NCBI GenBank assembly: GCA_937775205.1
Contig: CALKBX010000020.1
Span: forward strand, 23,210-87,209
DNA length: 64,000 nucleotides
Reading direction: 5' to 3'
Origin: an uncultured Verrucomicrobiae bacterium
Lineage (GTDB): Bacteria > Verrucomicrobiota > Verrucomicrobiia > Limisphaerales > UBA1100
Notes under the pieces: model-generated
Database searches by the model: none
Seen by the model: only the letters and a program-made list of their open reading frames with translations
What the model was told of the DNA's origin: nothing
Translations under genes and position numbers: made by a program
Shown: positions 26,714 to 37,024 of the stretch, piece after piece
Position numbering within the stretch: the stretch's first letter is position 1
How the letters are laid out: each line of letters starts with the position of its first letter

Positions 26714-27064
26714 CTACACTTCCGCTGGCTCCACCAAAGCGGCGTCGTTCCACAGCTCTTCGAGGTCGTATTGGTCGCGGACGGATTGGAGCATCACGTG
26801 CACAATCACGTCGTAATAATCGAGCACGACCCATTGATTTCTCCGATCCCCTTCGGGTTTGGGCGGGGGCACGGCGTGATCTTTTTGGAGGCGGCCGGCG
26901 ATATCCGTCCAGATAGCGCGCACGTGTGGCTCGCTGTTGCCGGTGGCGATCACAAAATAATCGGTGATGGTCGACACCTTTCGCACATCGAGCACGAGCA
27001 GATTCTCCGCCTTTTTATCGTCGGCGTATTCGCGGCACGCCAGAGCCAATGCTTGTCCTTCCAT
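26714..27064 (-). CDS. rsfS: Ribosomal silencing factor RsfS (Iojap/YbeB)
   Basis: ADDKKAENLLVLDVRKVSTITDYFVIATGNSEPHVRAI...GDRRNQWVVLDYYDVIVHVM. Confidence 0.95.
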   Translation of the reverse strand: MEGQALALACREYADDKKAENLLVLDVRKVSTITDYFVIATGNSEPHVRAIWTDIAGRLQKDHAVPPPKPEGDRRNQWVVLDYYDVIVHVMLQSVRDQYDLEELWNDAALVEPAEV

Positions 27065-27071
27065 ATTTATC

Positions 27072-27689
27072 CTAGTAACTATGCCTTAGTTTCAGAGCAG
27101 CCGCAACCGCGGCCGGCACAAAATTTTCGATCTCTTCAATGGGCTCACCCGCACGCAGGCGATCGCGCAAATCACTGGCGGAAATAGCCACCGGTTCCCC
27201 GCGCAACACAGTGCCGCGAAAGGACGGCGGAAATTCCGCCACGCCGGTTTCCGATTTCCCAGCCCCTTCGCCACTCCCGTCGGAACGGGGCACTACCACA
27301 AAAGTGGCCGCGTCCGCAAGCGCCGCCGCTTCGCGCCATTCAGGCAGCGTGGGCACATGATCCGCGCCGATGAGATAAAATAACTCCGCCTCCGGAAAGC
27401 GCGCCGCATAATCGCGCACCGTATCGATAGAGTACGAAACCCCCGAACGCTCGATTTCCTGCGCATCAATTTCGCAACGCGGTTCATCCGCAAACGCCAA
27501 CCGCAGCCACGCCAACCGATCTGCCGCCGGCGCGGGCATTTGCTCCGGCTTAAAAGGCGATTGCGCTGCGGGGATAATAAACAGCCGATCCAACCACACC
27601 TCCGCCAACGCCGCCCGCGCCACCATCATGTGCCCGAGATGAACGGGATTAAACGAGCCACCAAAGAGACCAATGCGTTGCGCCGCCAT
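27072..27689 (-). CDS. nadD: Nicotinate-nucleotide adenylyltransferase
   Basis: IGLFGGSFNPVHLGHMMVARAAL; FYLIGADHVPTLPEWREA; ISASDLRDRLRAG. Confidence 0.94.
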   Translation of the reverse strand: MAAQRIGLFGGSFNPVHLGHMMVARAALAEVWLDRLFIIPAAQSPFKPEQMPAPAADRLAWLRLAFADEPRCEIDAQEIERSGVSYSIDTVRDYAARFPEAELFYLIGADHVPTLPEWREAAALADAATFVVVPRSDGSGEGAGKSETGVAEFPPSFRGTVLRGEPVAISASDLRDRLRAGEPIEEIENFVPAAVAAALKLRHSY

Positions 27690-27690
27690 G

Positions 27691-29577
27691 CTATGCCTTG
27701 GCCGAAGCAGGTTCCGGTTTTTGATCGAGTGCGTTCTCCTCCAGCACGCCTTTGGCTTTGGGGAAAATTTTGATAGCCTCGACGATCATCCAAATTTCCA
27801 GCGCGATCGTTGCCAAGCCAATACCGCCGAGGAGGTAGTTGGGCTTGTGATCAGGGAATCCTTCCCGCGCGGTTAACAACCAACCGGGCGCTTCCCACAG
27901 TTGATAGGTCATCGCCCATACCGGCATGATGAGCATGAAAATCATTGGGATGGCGAGGAACCAAATCGCGCGCCCGCGGCGCCACAAATAAAAGGTGATG
28001 ACAAGAAATGACAGACCGGCGAGCAATTGATTGGTCGCACCAAAAAGCGGCCAAAGAAGAAGCCCGCCTTTGCCGGCGTTGGCGAGGCTCCATACTTTGC
28101 CCGCGGGCGGCACGGCGGCCATTGCACCGGCGATGACGATGGCGAAAATTGTGGCGCCGTGTTTGTTTTGCAACCACGCCAATGGAGCGAGTGGCGGAGT
28201 ATTTGATTCACCGATTTTGCCGCCGAGTGTGGCGGCGAGTTCCTGCACGACGTAACGTTGCAAACGGCAGGCGGTGTCGAGCGTGGTGCCGGCGAAGGAG
28301 GCGACGAGCACGCCCATCAACGCGATGGCCACGGCGGGCGCGATGCCGAGCGCTTGGAGGAAATTTGCCGAGCCCTGCACAAACGCGCCGACCTTCGCGG
28401 CCAATGCACCGGCGGCGAGCCAGTCGCCGTACTGCGCGGTCCACGCGGCGGTGCCGGTGAGCATCGTGCCCTCATGCATCATCCCGAGACCGAGCCCCGC
28501 GCCGCAGGCGAGGATGACCAGCGTGGCGAGAAAGCCCTCGGTGAGCATACTGCCGTAGCCGACGAAGCGCGCGTCCTCTTCGTTCTTGAGTTGTTTGCTG
28601 CTCGTGCCGCTGGAAACGAGGCAGTGAAATCCACTGACCGCGCCACACGCGATGGTAATAAATAGGAACGGAAAAATGAGCGGCGCGTTCTTAGGGCTGA
28701 AATCCCACATCGGCGCCACCATACTGAGCGTTTGTTTTTCGCCGCCGCTTGGCGTGTAGCCAAAGAACGCCGCCACGCCGAGGCCGAGCACGATGAGCGC
28801 CAACGCGGAAATCAATTGCAACGAGTTGATGTAATCGCGCGGCTGCAGCAACGTCCAAACCGGCAGCACGGAAGCGACGTAAGAATAGCCAAGCAGCACG
28901 AGCACCCATTGCCACAAAGGCCACGCGGCGAGAACGGCGTTGAATGCGCCGAGCGCGCCGGTGTTGCCGTAGATGACGGCTAGATACATCACCGCCAACG
29001 CGATGAGCGACGGCAAAAATAATCCAAAGCCTTTGCGATGCAAGAGGGTGCCGATGACGATCGCGATTGGGATTTGCACGATGCACGGAAAGATGGCGGC
29101 GGGGTATTGCTTGAACACCGCGGCGATGACTAATCCAAAAATCGCAAGCACCACGGTGAGCGCCATAAATAATACGAAGAGAAAAAGTAGGCGGACGCGT
29201 TTGTTCAAAACACGACCGGCAATTTCGCCAACGGTTTGGCCGTTGTTGCGGAGGCTGACGACAAGTGCGCCAAAGTCGTGCACGGCACCAATGAAAATAG
29301 AACCGAGCACGACCCACAATAGCGCGGGAAGCCATCCCCACATGATGGCGATGGCCGGGCCGACGATGGGGCCGGTGCCAGCGATGGAGGTGAAGTGATG
29401 GCCGAAGACGATGGATTTTTTAGTGGGCACGTAGTCGACGCCGTCCTCAAGTTTTTCGCTGGGGCAGACGGCGCTGGCGGAGAGACGGAAGATTTTTTTG
29501 CCCAGCCAGCGTCCATAAGTGTGGTAGGCAACGATGAATCCGAGGCCGGCGAGCAGGGCGATGAGGAGGGTTTCCAT
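27691..29577 (-). CDS. cstA: Carbon starvation protein CstA family (peptide/pyruvate transporter)
   Basis: PTKKSIVFGHHFTSIAGTGPIVGPAIAIMWGWLPALLWVVLGSIFIGAVHDFGAL; CGAVSGFHCLVSSGTSSKQL. Confidence 0.95.
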   Translation of the reverse strand: METLLIALLAGLGFIVAYHTYGRWLGKKIFRLSASAVCPSEKLEDGVDYVPTKKSIVFGHHFTSIAGTGPIVGPAIAIMWGWLPALLWVVLGSIFIGAVHDFGALVVSLRNNGQTVGEIAGRVLNKRVRLLFLFVLFMALTVVLAIFGLVIAAVFKQYPAAIFPCIVQIPIAIVIGTLLHRKGFGLFLPSLIALAVMYLAVIYGNTGALGAFNAVLAAWPLWQWVLVLLGYSYVASVLPVWTLLQPRDYINSLQLISALALIVLGLGVAAFFGYTPSGGEKQTLSMVAPMWDFSPKNAPLIFPFLFITIACGAVSGFHCLVSSGTSSKQLKNEEDARFVGYGSMLTEGFLATLVILACGAGLGLGMMHEGTMLTGTAAWTAQYGDWLAAGALAAKVGAFVQGSANFLQALGIAPAVAIALMGVLVASFAGTTLDTACRLQRYVVQELAATLGGKIGESNTPPLAPLAWLQNKHGATIFAIVIAGAMAAVPPAGKVWSLANAGKGGLLLWPLFGATNQLLAGLSFLVITFYLWRRGRAIWFLAIPMIFMLIMPVWAMTYQLWEAPGWLLTAREGFPDHKPNYLLGGIGLATIALEIWMIVEAIKIFPKAKGVLEENALDQKPEPASAKA

Positions 29578-29818
29578 GGCTATGACGCGCGGTGGCGTGC
29601 CGGAAAACTAGGGGGTCTTGGCGAAAAATGCAATGCGCGCGGGCGAATGGGCATTTTTTCAAAAAATTCAGTTGTTAACAGGTGTTAGCAGTGTTAGTAA
29701 CTAACTTTTGCCGTTGGCAAGGCTTATCAACTATAAAGAATGCCTCGCCCGTGCTAAAGACTGGTGTACTGAAAAGGCGCTACGAACTGGCAGGGCGGGG
29801 TGACGAAGGAACAGATTT

Positions 29819-29974
29819 ATGTCACGACATCGCAGTTTACGATCTTCGAATACACTGGGCGCTAAGCGCAACGTGCTGAAGCGCTTTGAGCGCGTGGCAC
29901 TGCTTAAGGAGCGCGGCGAGTGGAAAGAGGGCGACCGCGTGGTGGGACTTCGCAAGACGAAGCCCTCCGAATAG
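29819..29974 (+). CDS. Small basic protein (51 aa), Chlamydiae/Verrucomicrobia-type
   Basis: Not in the ORF track because it is under 60 aa. MSRHRSLRSSNTLGAKRNVLKRFERVALLKERGEWKEGDRVVGLRKTKPSE*, resembling the PVC 'small basic protein' family (TIGR04137, from memory); GAAGGA upstream. Confidence 0.75.
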   Translation: MSRHRSLRSSNTLGAKRNVLKRFERVALLKERGEWKEGDRVVGLRKTKPSE

Positions 29975-30080
29975 CGGCCGCGTAATTATTCGCTTCGATG
30001 TCACGGGCCTTCGCCCGGAGGTGCATCTGTTCCACGGTGAGACACTGAACGGAAGTTCTGTGCCTGAATGAGAACAGTTG

Positions 30081-30785
30081 ATGGTGCGCCTGCAAAAATT
30101 CTTGGCCCAAGCTGGGATCGCTTCGCGGCGTGCCAGCGAGACGATCATTCTGGCCGGGCATGTGGAGGTGAATGGCCGGTCGGTCACGCGACTGGGAACC
30201 CAAGTGGATCCCGCGAAAGACGTGGTGACTGTTTCCGGCAAACCCATCCAACCGTTGAGTCATCGCTATGTCGCGGTGCATAAACCCAAAGGGGTTTTGT
30301 GTACCCGGAAAGACGAGCGCGGGCGGGCCCTGTTGGGCGACCTGTTGCCGCCGGACTGGGACCTGAAACCCGTGGGCCGACTGGACCGCGACAGCGAAGG
30401 ATTGATCTTTGCCACGAACGACGGCGAGTTCGCACTGCGGATGACTCATCCGCGGTACAACGTGCCCAAGGTCTACACGGTGGAGGTGAAAGGCAAAGTG
30501 CCACAAACGGCGCTGACGCAATTCACCGAAGGCGTAGAGGACGCGGGCGAGTTGTTGCGGGCCCGCAAGGCGACTTTGGTGAGGAGCACTCGCGCACGCA
30601 GCATCGTGCGGATTGAGCTCACCGAAGGCAAAAACCGCGAGGTGCGTCGATTGTTTGCGACACAGAAAATAAAAGTCATCCGACTAACCCGGGTGCAAAT
30701 AGGAAAAATAAAATTAGGCGAGTTGCCCCCCGGCAAATGGCGAACACTAACAGAAACTGAAATCCAAACCTTGTTGAGGAACTGA
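30081..30785 (+). CDS. RsuA/RluB-family pseudouridine synthase
   Basis: S4 domain MVRLQKFLAQAGIASRRASETIILAGHVEVNG; GRLDRDSEGLIFATNDG; EGKNREVRRLFA. Confidence 0.93.
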   Translation: MVRLQKFLAQAGIASRRASETIILAGHVEVNGRSVTRLGTQVDPAKDVVTVSGKPIQPLSHRYVAVHKPKGVLCTRKDERGRALLGDLLPPDWDLKPVGRLDRDSEGLIFATNDGEFALRMTHPRYNVPKVYTVEVKGKVPQTALTQFTEGVEDAGELLRARKATLVRSTRARSIVRIELTEGKNREVRRLFATQKIKVIRLTRVQIGKIKLGELPPGKWRTLTETEIQTLLRN

Positions 30786-32263
30786 TGAAAACTACCCTGT
30801 CCCGTATATTAACTCCCGCGCTCACACTCGCGGCCACCACCCTACTCATCGCGCAAACCGCGCCGCCCATTCCAGCTGGACCGGGCGCGCCACCCACGCG
30901 CCAGCCCGAACCGCCCGCGCAACCGGTCCCCACACCGGCTGTGCCCGCGCCCTCGCCGGAAATTATTCCGCTCACTGTCACCCCGGCAGTGCCCGCTGCA
31001 CCCGCCGTGCCGCTGGTGCCACCTACCATCACGCCCCCCGTGGTGCCGCCGGCGCTCACACTGCCAACCCAACCCGCCGCCCGCCGCACTGCCTGTGCAG
31101 CCGGCGTTGATTGAATTAAAACTCCCCACGCCACCGCCCTCCATTGGGTTGGGCGTCATCACCGGTACCCGCGTCAGCGCCCGCGGCAAAGCCACGGTGC
31201 ACAGCCAGCTCGTGTTTCGGTTTGGCCAAAATGAGCCAGTGAACATTCTCGAGGAAATCACGCTCGCCACGCCCAAAGCCGGTGAGCCGCGCAAATGGTT
31301 TCGCGTGCAAGTGCCGCTCGATGCCGGCTTGTGGGTACATCATCAGTTTCTTCACAACCAACGCATCGTGACCATCGTGGGCAACGACGGCAAACCCTCG
31401 CCACACACTTACGCCAGCGTGAAGCCCGACCGCCTCAACGTGCGCGGCGGCGCAGGCGATGCGTTCCCCGTCCTCGGTCAGCTGCCCCAAGGCACGGACG
31501 TCGCCCTCACCGGCGCGCAAAAGGGTAAGTGGCTGGAAATCTTCGCTCCGGGCAACTGCTCCGTATACGTGGCCTCGCAATTCGTGAAACGCGCCAACGG
31601 TAACGTAGCCAACGTCGTTGAAGTGCCGACCCTTCCGGCAGAGCCCCAACCGGACATCCAACCGCAACCGCCCATCATCCTGCCTTTGCAGCCCGGCGTG
31701 CAACCGGTCTTACCCGCGCAACCCGGCACCATTGCTCCCGCAGTTCCCGGAGCCAGACCGGCTGTGCCCGCCGAAACCACCATCACCGTTGACCCCAAAA
31801 CCTTCGGAAACCCCGGCGGCGGACAACCACCCCCGGAGGCATCGGCATCCTCCCCAAACCACCCAAGCCAACAGCACCAGTGATTACCAAGCCCATCGAA
31901 CCTGGTAAACCCGCCGTGCCCACCAAGCCTGTGCAAGTGGCCAAGGCCAACCCTAACCTTCCCCCACCCAGCAAACCGGTGGTGGACAAAAACGGCGCGC
32001 CCATTCGCATCGTCACCCGCGAAGGCATCGTGCATCGCACACTAAGCCTGAGCGCCCCCTCGCGTTACGTGCTCGAGCATCTCGATAGCGGCAAGACCAT
32101 TAACTTCCTCATCACCCAACATCCGGCGTTGGAGAAGAAAATGGAAAAACTGCTCGGCCGTCGCATCCTCGTCAGCGGACAGGAAGCAATGGATGCACGC
32201 AATCAGCACACGCCGGTGCTCATCATCAAAACCTTAAAGACCACTGACGACACCGACAAGTAA
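30785..32263 (+). CDS. Pro-rich secreted protein with SH3-like domain, split by two single-nt frameshifts (~31076-31084 and 31830-31834)
   Basis: ORFs 30785..31114, 31095..31883 and 31880..32263 join into one protein after frame correction (LPTQPA|PAALPVQPALIELKLP; GQPPP|GGIGILPKPPKPTAPVITKPIEPG). SH3-like RLNVRGGAGDAFPVLGQLPQGTDVALTGAQKGKWLEIFAPGNCSVYVASQFV. Confidence 0.72.
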
Positions 32264-32264
32264 C

Positions 32265-33179
32265 GTGGCTATCGACGCCATTGAAAACCGGATTGATGGC
32301 CATACCATCGCCGAGCAAATACACGGGGAAACCCGGCGGCATATTGAAGCCCTGAGTGAGCGGAGCACGCCGCCGGGTCTTGTGTTTGTGCGCTTAGGCG
32401 AGGATCCCGCGTCGCGCGTGTACGTGGGGATGAAGGAAAAAACCTGCAAGCGCCTCGGCATTCAGTCGACCACCCACGTGCTGCCGGAGGACACTTCGGA
32501 AAAGGAGTTGCTCAAGCTCATCAGCGAACTGAACGCCAACCCCACCGTGCACGGCATCCTCGTGCAGGCACCGCTGCCCGCGACCATCAACGAAGCCACC
32601 ATCTTTGCCGCCGTGTCGCCTAATAAAGACGTCGATGGATTTCATCCCGTCAACGTCGGCAAACTGTTGCTCGGCGATCCTGATGGCTTTGTGCCCTGCA
32701 CCCCCGCCGGCGTGCACGAGCTGCTCATCCGAAGCAGCGTGCCCATCCAAAGCGCGGAAGTAGTCATCCTCGGGCGCGGCAATATCGTCGGCAAACCGAT
32801 GGCCGCCATCCTTTGCCAAAAGGCCGAACACGCCAACGCCACCGTCACACTGTGCCATTCACGCACGGCGAACCTCGCCGATCATTGCCGACGCGCGGAT
32901 ATATTGATCGCCGCTATCGGTGTGGCGGAATTTGTGAAAGCGGATATGGTGAAGCCTGGCGCCACAGTCATCGACGTGGGCGTGAACCGCATTGCCGATC
33001 CCAAAGCCAAGAACGGCACGCGGCTGGTGGGCGATGTGGACTTCGCTGCCGTCCAGCCGGTGGCCGGGCTCATCACGCCCAACCCCGGCGGCGTAGGGCC
33101 GATGACCATCGCGCTGCTCATGCGCAATACCGCCCGGGCCGCCGCGCGCGCGACGGGGCTCAATCTCGAATCCATTTAA
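32265..33179 (+). CDS. folD: Bifunctional methylenetetrahydrofolate dehydrogenase/methenyltetrahydrofolate cyclohydrolase
   Basis: VHGILVQAPLPATINEATIFAAVSPNKDVDGFHPVNVG, GRGNIVGKPMAAILCQK, GGVGPMTIALLMRNT. Confidence 0.97.
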   Translation: MAIDAIENRIDGHTIAEQIHGETRRHIEALSERSTPPGLVFVRLGEDPASRVYVGMKEKTCKRLGIQSTTHVLPEDTSEKELLKLISELNANPTVHGILVQAPLPATINEATIFAAVSPNKDVDGFHPVNVGKLLLGDPDGFVPCTPAGVHELLIRSSVPIQSAEVVILGRGNIVGKPMAAILCQKAEHANATVTLCHSRTANLADHCRRADILIAAIGVAEFVKADMVKPGATVIDVGVNRIADPKAKNGTRLVGDVDFAAVQPVAGLITPNPGGVGPMTIALLMRNTARAAARATGLNLESI

Positions 33180-33188
33180 TTTCATAAC

Positions 33189-33635
33189 ATGACCGACGCA
33201 CGAATTCTCCCCGACCTCCAATGCTCGCTGATGTGCGAGGACGTCCGACAGGAAGCCAACGGCAATATTTTCCTGATCGGCGTGCTGAACCAAATTGTCG
33301 TGCCGCAGGTGCCCGTGGCGGCGAACAAGCTGGCGTGCTTCAACCGCTGGACCGCCGGTGTGGGCGAATTCAACGAAGTGGTGAAGCTGATCGCGCCCGA
33401 TCAATCCACCGTGGTTCGCGAGAATGCGCTGGCGTTTTTGATGGAGAACCCCGGCGTGGTGCGCACAAACGTGCATATGTTTCAGGGCGTGGAGTTCACC
33501 GAAGCCGGTGTGTATTACGTGGAAGTGACCATCGACGACGTGCTGAAGCTGCGCTATCCGCTGCCATTGGTGGTGATGCCGCAAAACCAAAACGGCAGTG
33601 GCGACAGCGACGACAACGCAAGCGAGCAGAAGTGA
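33189..33635 (+). CDS. DUF6941-like hypothetical protein
   Basis: MTDARILPDLQCSLMCEDVRQEANGNIFLIGVLNQIVVPQ; DUF assignment from memory of the family pattern. Confidence 0.6.
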   Translation: MTDARILPDLQCSLMCEDVRQEANGNIFLIGVLNQIVVPQVPVAANKLACFNRWTAGVGEFNEVVKLIAPDQSTVVRENALAFLMENPGVVRTNVHMFQGVEFTEAGVYYVEVTIDDVLKLRYPLPLVVMPQNQNGSGDSDDNASEQK

Positions 33636-33638
33636 TTT

Positions 33639-34604
33639 ATGGAACCGGCCCCGTCCAATGGCGAGCCGCCGGAGGAAACTTCGCCGGACGCAACCGAGCC
33701 TCAGCCTGAGCTGGAATCTCCGCCAGAGCCTTCGCCCCCCAAAGGCTTTCCCGTCACCTTCGGCGGCGTGGCGTCTTTTGCCGAAACGGGCTGGGGGCGT
33801 TTGCTCGGCTGGCAATTTCTGATGGCCCTCGCGCTGGGCGGCGCGGTGCTGCTCGTGCTTGCCCGCCATTGGGCGCCGGTGGTGGATTCGGCGATGACCC
33901 AACTCCCCGCCGAAACCGGCTGGCGCGATGGCGCGATGGTTTGGCCCGACGACAAACCCGTAGAGCTTGGTCGTAACAATTATTTCTGCCTCATCGTGGA
34001 TCCCGCAGGCACCGCGCGCCAAGGCCAACTCGCCGATGTGCAGGTGGAACTGCGCCGCGAGGATTGGCTGCTCGGTTCGGTGTTCGGCTATTTTGAATTG
34101 AATTACGCGCCGGGCGATTTGCCTTTGTTGCGCGAGGAACTGGCGCCGTGGTGGGGCGCGCGTCGGCCGTTTTTGTTGCTTGCGCTGGGCGCGGGCGCGG
34201 GCGCGGTGGCGTGGCTGGGCTGGCTAGCGCTGGGCTTTGTGGGCGGCATGGTGGTGCGCTCAGTAGCATTTTACGTAAATCGCCAATGCCCCACCGGAGG
34301 CGGATGGCGACTGGCAGCCGCGGCGCAATTGCCGGCGGCGCTGTTGATGGCGGTGGGGGTGCTGTGCTACGCGCTGGGCTTGCTACCGTGGATGGGCCTG
34401 CTAGTGCTGATGCCGTTGGCGGCGTTAGTGGCGTGGGCGTATTTATTTTTCGCGCCATTCTTCCTGCCGCGCATTGAAGCGACCGACCCCAATCCATTCG
34501 AAGGTGAGGATGAAGAAACCGATACCGACAATGACCAAAGCAAAATCGCTGAACCGGATGAGCCCAATCCATTTCAGGATGCCAAGGACGAAGACAAGAC
34601 GTAA
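33639..34604 (+). CDS. Hypothetical multi-TM membrane protein
   Basis: Several hydrophobic segments (FLLLALGAGAGAVAWLGWLALGFVGGMVV, AAQLPAALLMAVGVLCYALGLLPWMGLLVLMPLAALVAWAYLFF); acidic C-terminus. Confidence 0.6.
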   Translation: MEPAPSNGEPPEETSPDATEPQPELESPPEPSPPKGFPVTFGGVASFAETGWGRLLGWQFLMALALGGAVLLVLARHWAPVVDSAMTQLPAETGWRDGAMVWPDDKPVELGRNNYFCLIVDPAGTARQGQLADVQVELRREDWLLGSVFGYFELNYAPGDLPLLREELAPWWGARRPFLLLALGAGAGAVAWLGWLALGFVGGMVVRSVAFYVNRQCPTGGGWRLAAAAQLPAALLMAVGVLCYALGLLPWMGLLVLMPLAALVAWAYLFFAPFFLPRIEATDPNPFEGEDEETDTDNDQSKIAEPDEPNPFQDAKDEDKT

Positions 34605-34674
34605 TCGGGAGGGCGAAGCTCCCACGGTATTTGCCAGCATTGCCAGTGCGCTCGGGTTCGGTTAGGTTGGGCGC

Positions 34675-35385
34675 GTGAAATTTTGGGTATTGGCATGGGT
34701 GGCAGCCATTTTGATCGGCTGCGGCGGCGAGGAGAGCAGTTCCACGGCGGAAGACCGCGAGCCGCATTTTCTGGCCGGACGGCGGCTGGTCACACAGCAG
34801 GATTACGACGGCGCGGAGCGTTCTTTTTATAAAGCACTGGAAGCCAACCCGCGCTCGGCGGCGGCGCATTACGAATTGGGCGTGCTATTTCTTTCGCGCA
34901 AGAATGACCCGGCGGCGGCAATTTTTCATCTGCAACGCTTCATCACGCTCAAGCCGGAGGCGGCAAATAAAAAAGATGTGCTCGGGCAAATCGAAGGTTT
35001 GAAGAGTGATCTTGCGGGCGAAATCCTCGGCAACCCGCAGTCGCAACCCAATCAATCCATCCTGGCCCTGCGTCGGCAACTCGACCGGTTGGCGGCGGAA
35101 AACGCGGCACTGAAACATCAGCTGCTTTCCAAGGGCATCACGCCCAACCCAGTGTCGGCCACCAATACCACCGCCACGCTGCCGCCCCGGCCCAACCCCA
35201 CGGTGCCCAACCCGCCGCGCCCCGTCACGGCCATGCGCACGCACAAAGTGAAGCGTGGTGACAACCCCACCAGCATCGCACGCCAATATGGCGTTACCGT
35301 TCCCAAACTGCTCGCGGCCAATCCCGGCCTCAAACCGGCGCGTATGCAGATTGGTGATGAACTGAAAATCCCACCGCGCAACTAG
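34675..35385 (+). CDS. TPR plus LysM lipoprotein
   Basis: VAAILIGCGGEE lipobox; TPR-like DYDGAERSFYKALEANPRSAAAHYELGVLFL; C-terminal LysM HKVKRGDNPTSIARQYGVTVPKLLAANPGLKPARMQIGDELKIPP. Confidence 0.85.
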   Translation: MKFWVLAWVAAILIGCGGEESSSTAEDREPHFLAGRRLVTQQDYDGAERSFYKALEANPRSAAAHYELGVLFLSRKNDPAAAIFHLQRFITLKPEAANKKDVLGQIEGLKSDLAGEILGNPQSQPNQSILALRRQLDRLAAENAALKHQLLSKGITPNPVSATNTTATLPPRPNPTVPNPPRPVTAMRTHKVKRGDNPTSIARQYGVTVPKLLAANPGLKPARMQIGDELKIPPRN

Positions 35386-35390
35386 CCCTT

Positions 35391-36251
35391 ATGCAGCGCC
35401 TTCTCCTCGTCACGCTTGGCTGTTTTTGGTTGTTCATGACCTGGCAACTTTGGCGCGTGGAATACGCCGGCCAAAAACTCGGCGCGGCGTTAGGGGTTTC
35501 TACGGTGTGGGACAAAGTGCGGCGCGCGCCGGATGATTCGCATCTGCAAATTGTGCATGCCCCCTCGGGCCGATTGTTGGGCAGCCTCGATTGGGAACCC
35601 CAATTACTGACCAAAATCACCTCCAAGGTGGAAGGTCAAATCACGCAAATCGATGGCTACGAATTGGCGATGGACAGCGGTGTGTTTTTGCTCGAAGCAG
35701 GCCAGGGCCAAGTGCGGTTTAATTTTGAGTTGGCGCTGGACGCCGCCTCGAAATGGCAAACGGTGCGGATCGATTTCCGCAAGCTCGATGACCAAAGCAA
35801 TTTGGATCTGCATCTCGCCGCACTCGCCACGGCCAGCAATCAAGTGCTCAATCTCAGCCTTGAGCTACACAATTACACTAATCAAATTCAGATGCCGCTG
35901 AAGGATTTGCGAGACCCAAGGAAATTTTCCAAAGCCCTCCTCGCACTGCGTGGCACGGGCAAGTTCGCCACGGTCACCACGATGTTTGCCATCAACAAAC
36001 TGCTCGACGAAGCCAACCTCGGCACACAACTTAGCTTTAGTTTCGAACTCCCCCGCAAGGCGCACCTCGACCGCCTGCCCGGCGTGCGATCGGACATCAA
36101 AGTTTATCGCGTGGATTTTGAACCCCTCAAAGGCTGGCCCGCCAGCGTGTACATCAACCCCACCGGAGAAATCCTGCTCGTGCGGCTGCCCCAAGGCTAC
36201 GAGCTGCGCAACACCCATTATTACGGCATCGCCCGCCGTCGCACCCAATGA
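35391..36251 (+). CDS. Hypothetical membrane-anchored protein linked to the downstream ABC transporter
   Basis: N-terminal TM LLLVTLGCFWLFMTWQLW; stop overlaps the ABC ATPase start (ATGA). Confidence 0.6.
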   Translation: MQRLLLVTLGCFWLFMTWQLWRVEYAGQKLGAALGVSTVWDKVRRAPDDSHLQIVHAPSGRLLGSLDWEPQLLTKITSKVEGQITQIDGYELAMDSGVFLLEAGQGQVRFNFELALDAASKWQTVRIDFRKLDDQSNLDLHLAALATASNQVLNLSLELHNYTNQIQMPLKDLRDPRKFSKALLALRGTGKFATVTTMFAINKLLDEANLGTQLSFSFELPRKAHLDRLPGVRSDIKVYRVDFEPLKGWPASVYINPTGEILLVRLPQGYELRNTHYYGIARRRTQ

Positions 36252-37009
36252 TTGAATTAGAAAATCTGGTAAAAAATTTCGGCGACCTCACCGCCGTCGA
36301 TGATTTGAGCCTCACGGTAGACAAGGGCGAATTCGTCGCCGTGCTGGGCCCGAACGCCGCCGGCAAAACCACCACCATCAAAATGCTCGTGGGCCTCATC
36401 AAGCCCAACTCCGGCACGGTGCGCGTGTGCGGCATCGATGTGCAAGCCGATCCCATCGCCGTGCGCCGACACCTTGCGTACGTGCCCGATTTTCCGTTTC
36501 TGTACGACAAGCTCACCCCGTGGGAATTCCTGCGCTTCACCGGCCAGCTTTTTCATATGGAAGAATCACAGATTCAGGAACGCACGCGCGAACTCATCCC
36601 GCGCTTCAACCTCGAGCCGTATCTGCAAAAGAGCATCGAGAGCCTCAGCCACGGCACGCGCCAGCGCATTGCGATTGTCTCGGCGCTCATGCACGCGCCG
36701 GAAGTCTTTGTGCTTGATGAACCGATGGTGGGGCTCGACCCGCATCACCAGTTTATTTTGAAAGAGGTTTTGAAAGAACGCGCCGCCGAGGGGATGACGG
36801 TGTTTCTTTCCACCCACCAAATCAGCGTGGCGGAGGAAGTAGCCGACCGCATCGGCATCATTCACATGGGCAAGCTCGTCGCCGTGGGCACCAAGGAAGA
36901 ACTGCACGCCATCAGCGGCAGCGGCAAGGCGAAGCTGGAAGAAACCTACCTCGCCCTCACCAGCGAAGAATCCGACGTGAGCATGCAGCGCCAAATCCAG
37001 CAGGGATAA
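36248..37009 (+). CDS. ABC transporter ATP-binding protein
   Basis: LGPNAAGKTTTIKMLVGLIKP Walker A; ESLSHGTRQRIAIVSALMHAPEVFVLDEPMVGLDPH. Confidence 0.93.
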   Translation: MIELENLVKNFGDLTAVDDLSLTVDKGEFVAVLGPNAAGKTTTIKMLVGLIKPNSGTVRVCGIDVQADPIAVRRHLAYVPDFPFLYDKLTPWEFLRFTGQLFHMEESQIQERTRELIPRFNLEPYLQKSIESLSHGTRQRIAIVSALMHAPEVFVLDEPMVGLDPHHQFILKEVLKERAAEGMTVFLSTHQISVAEEVADRIGIIHMGKLVAVGTKEELHAISGSGKAKLEETYLALTSEESDVSMQRQIQQG

Positions 37010-37024
37010 CTGCCACCCGTCGCT

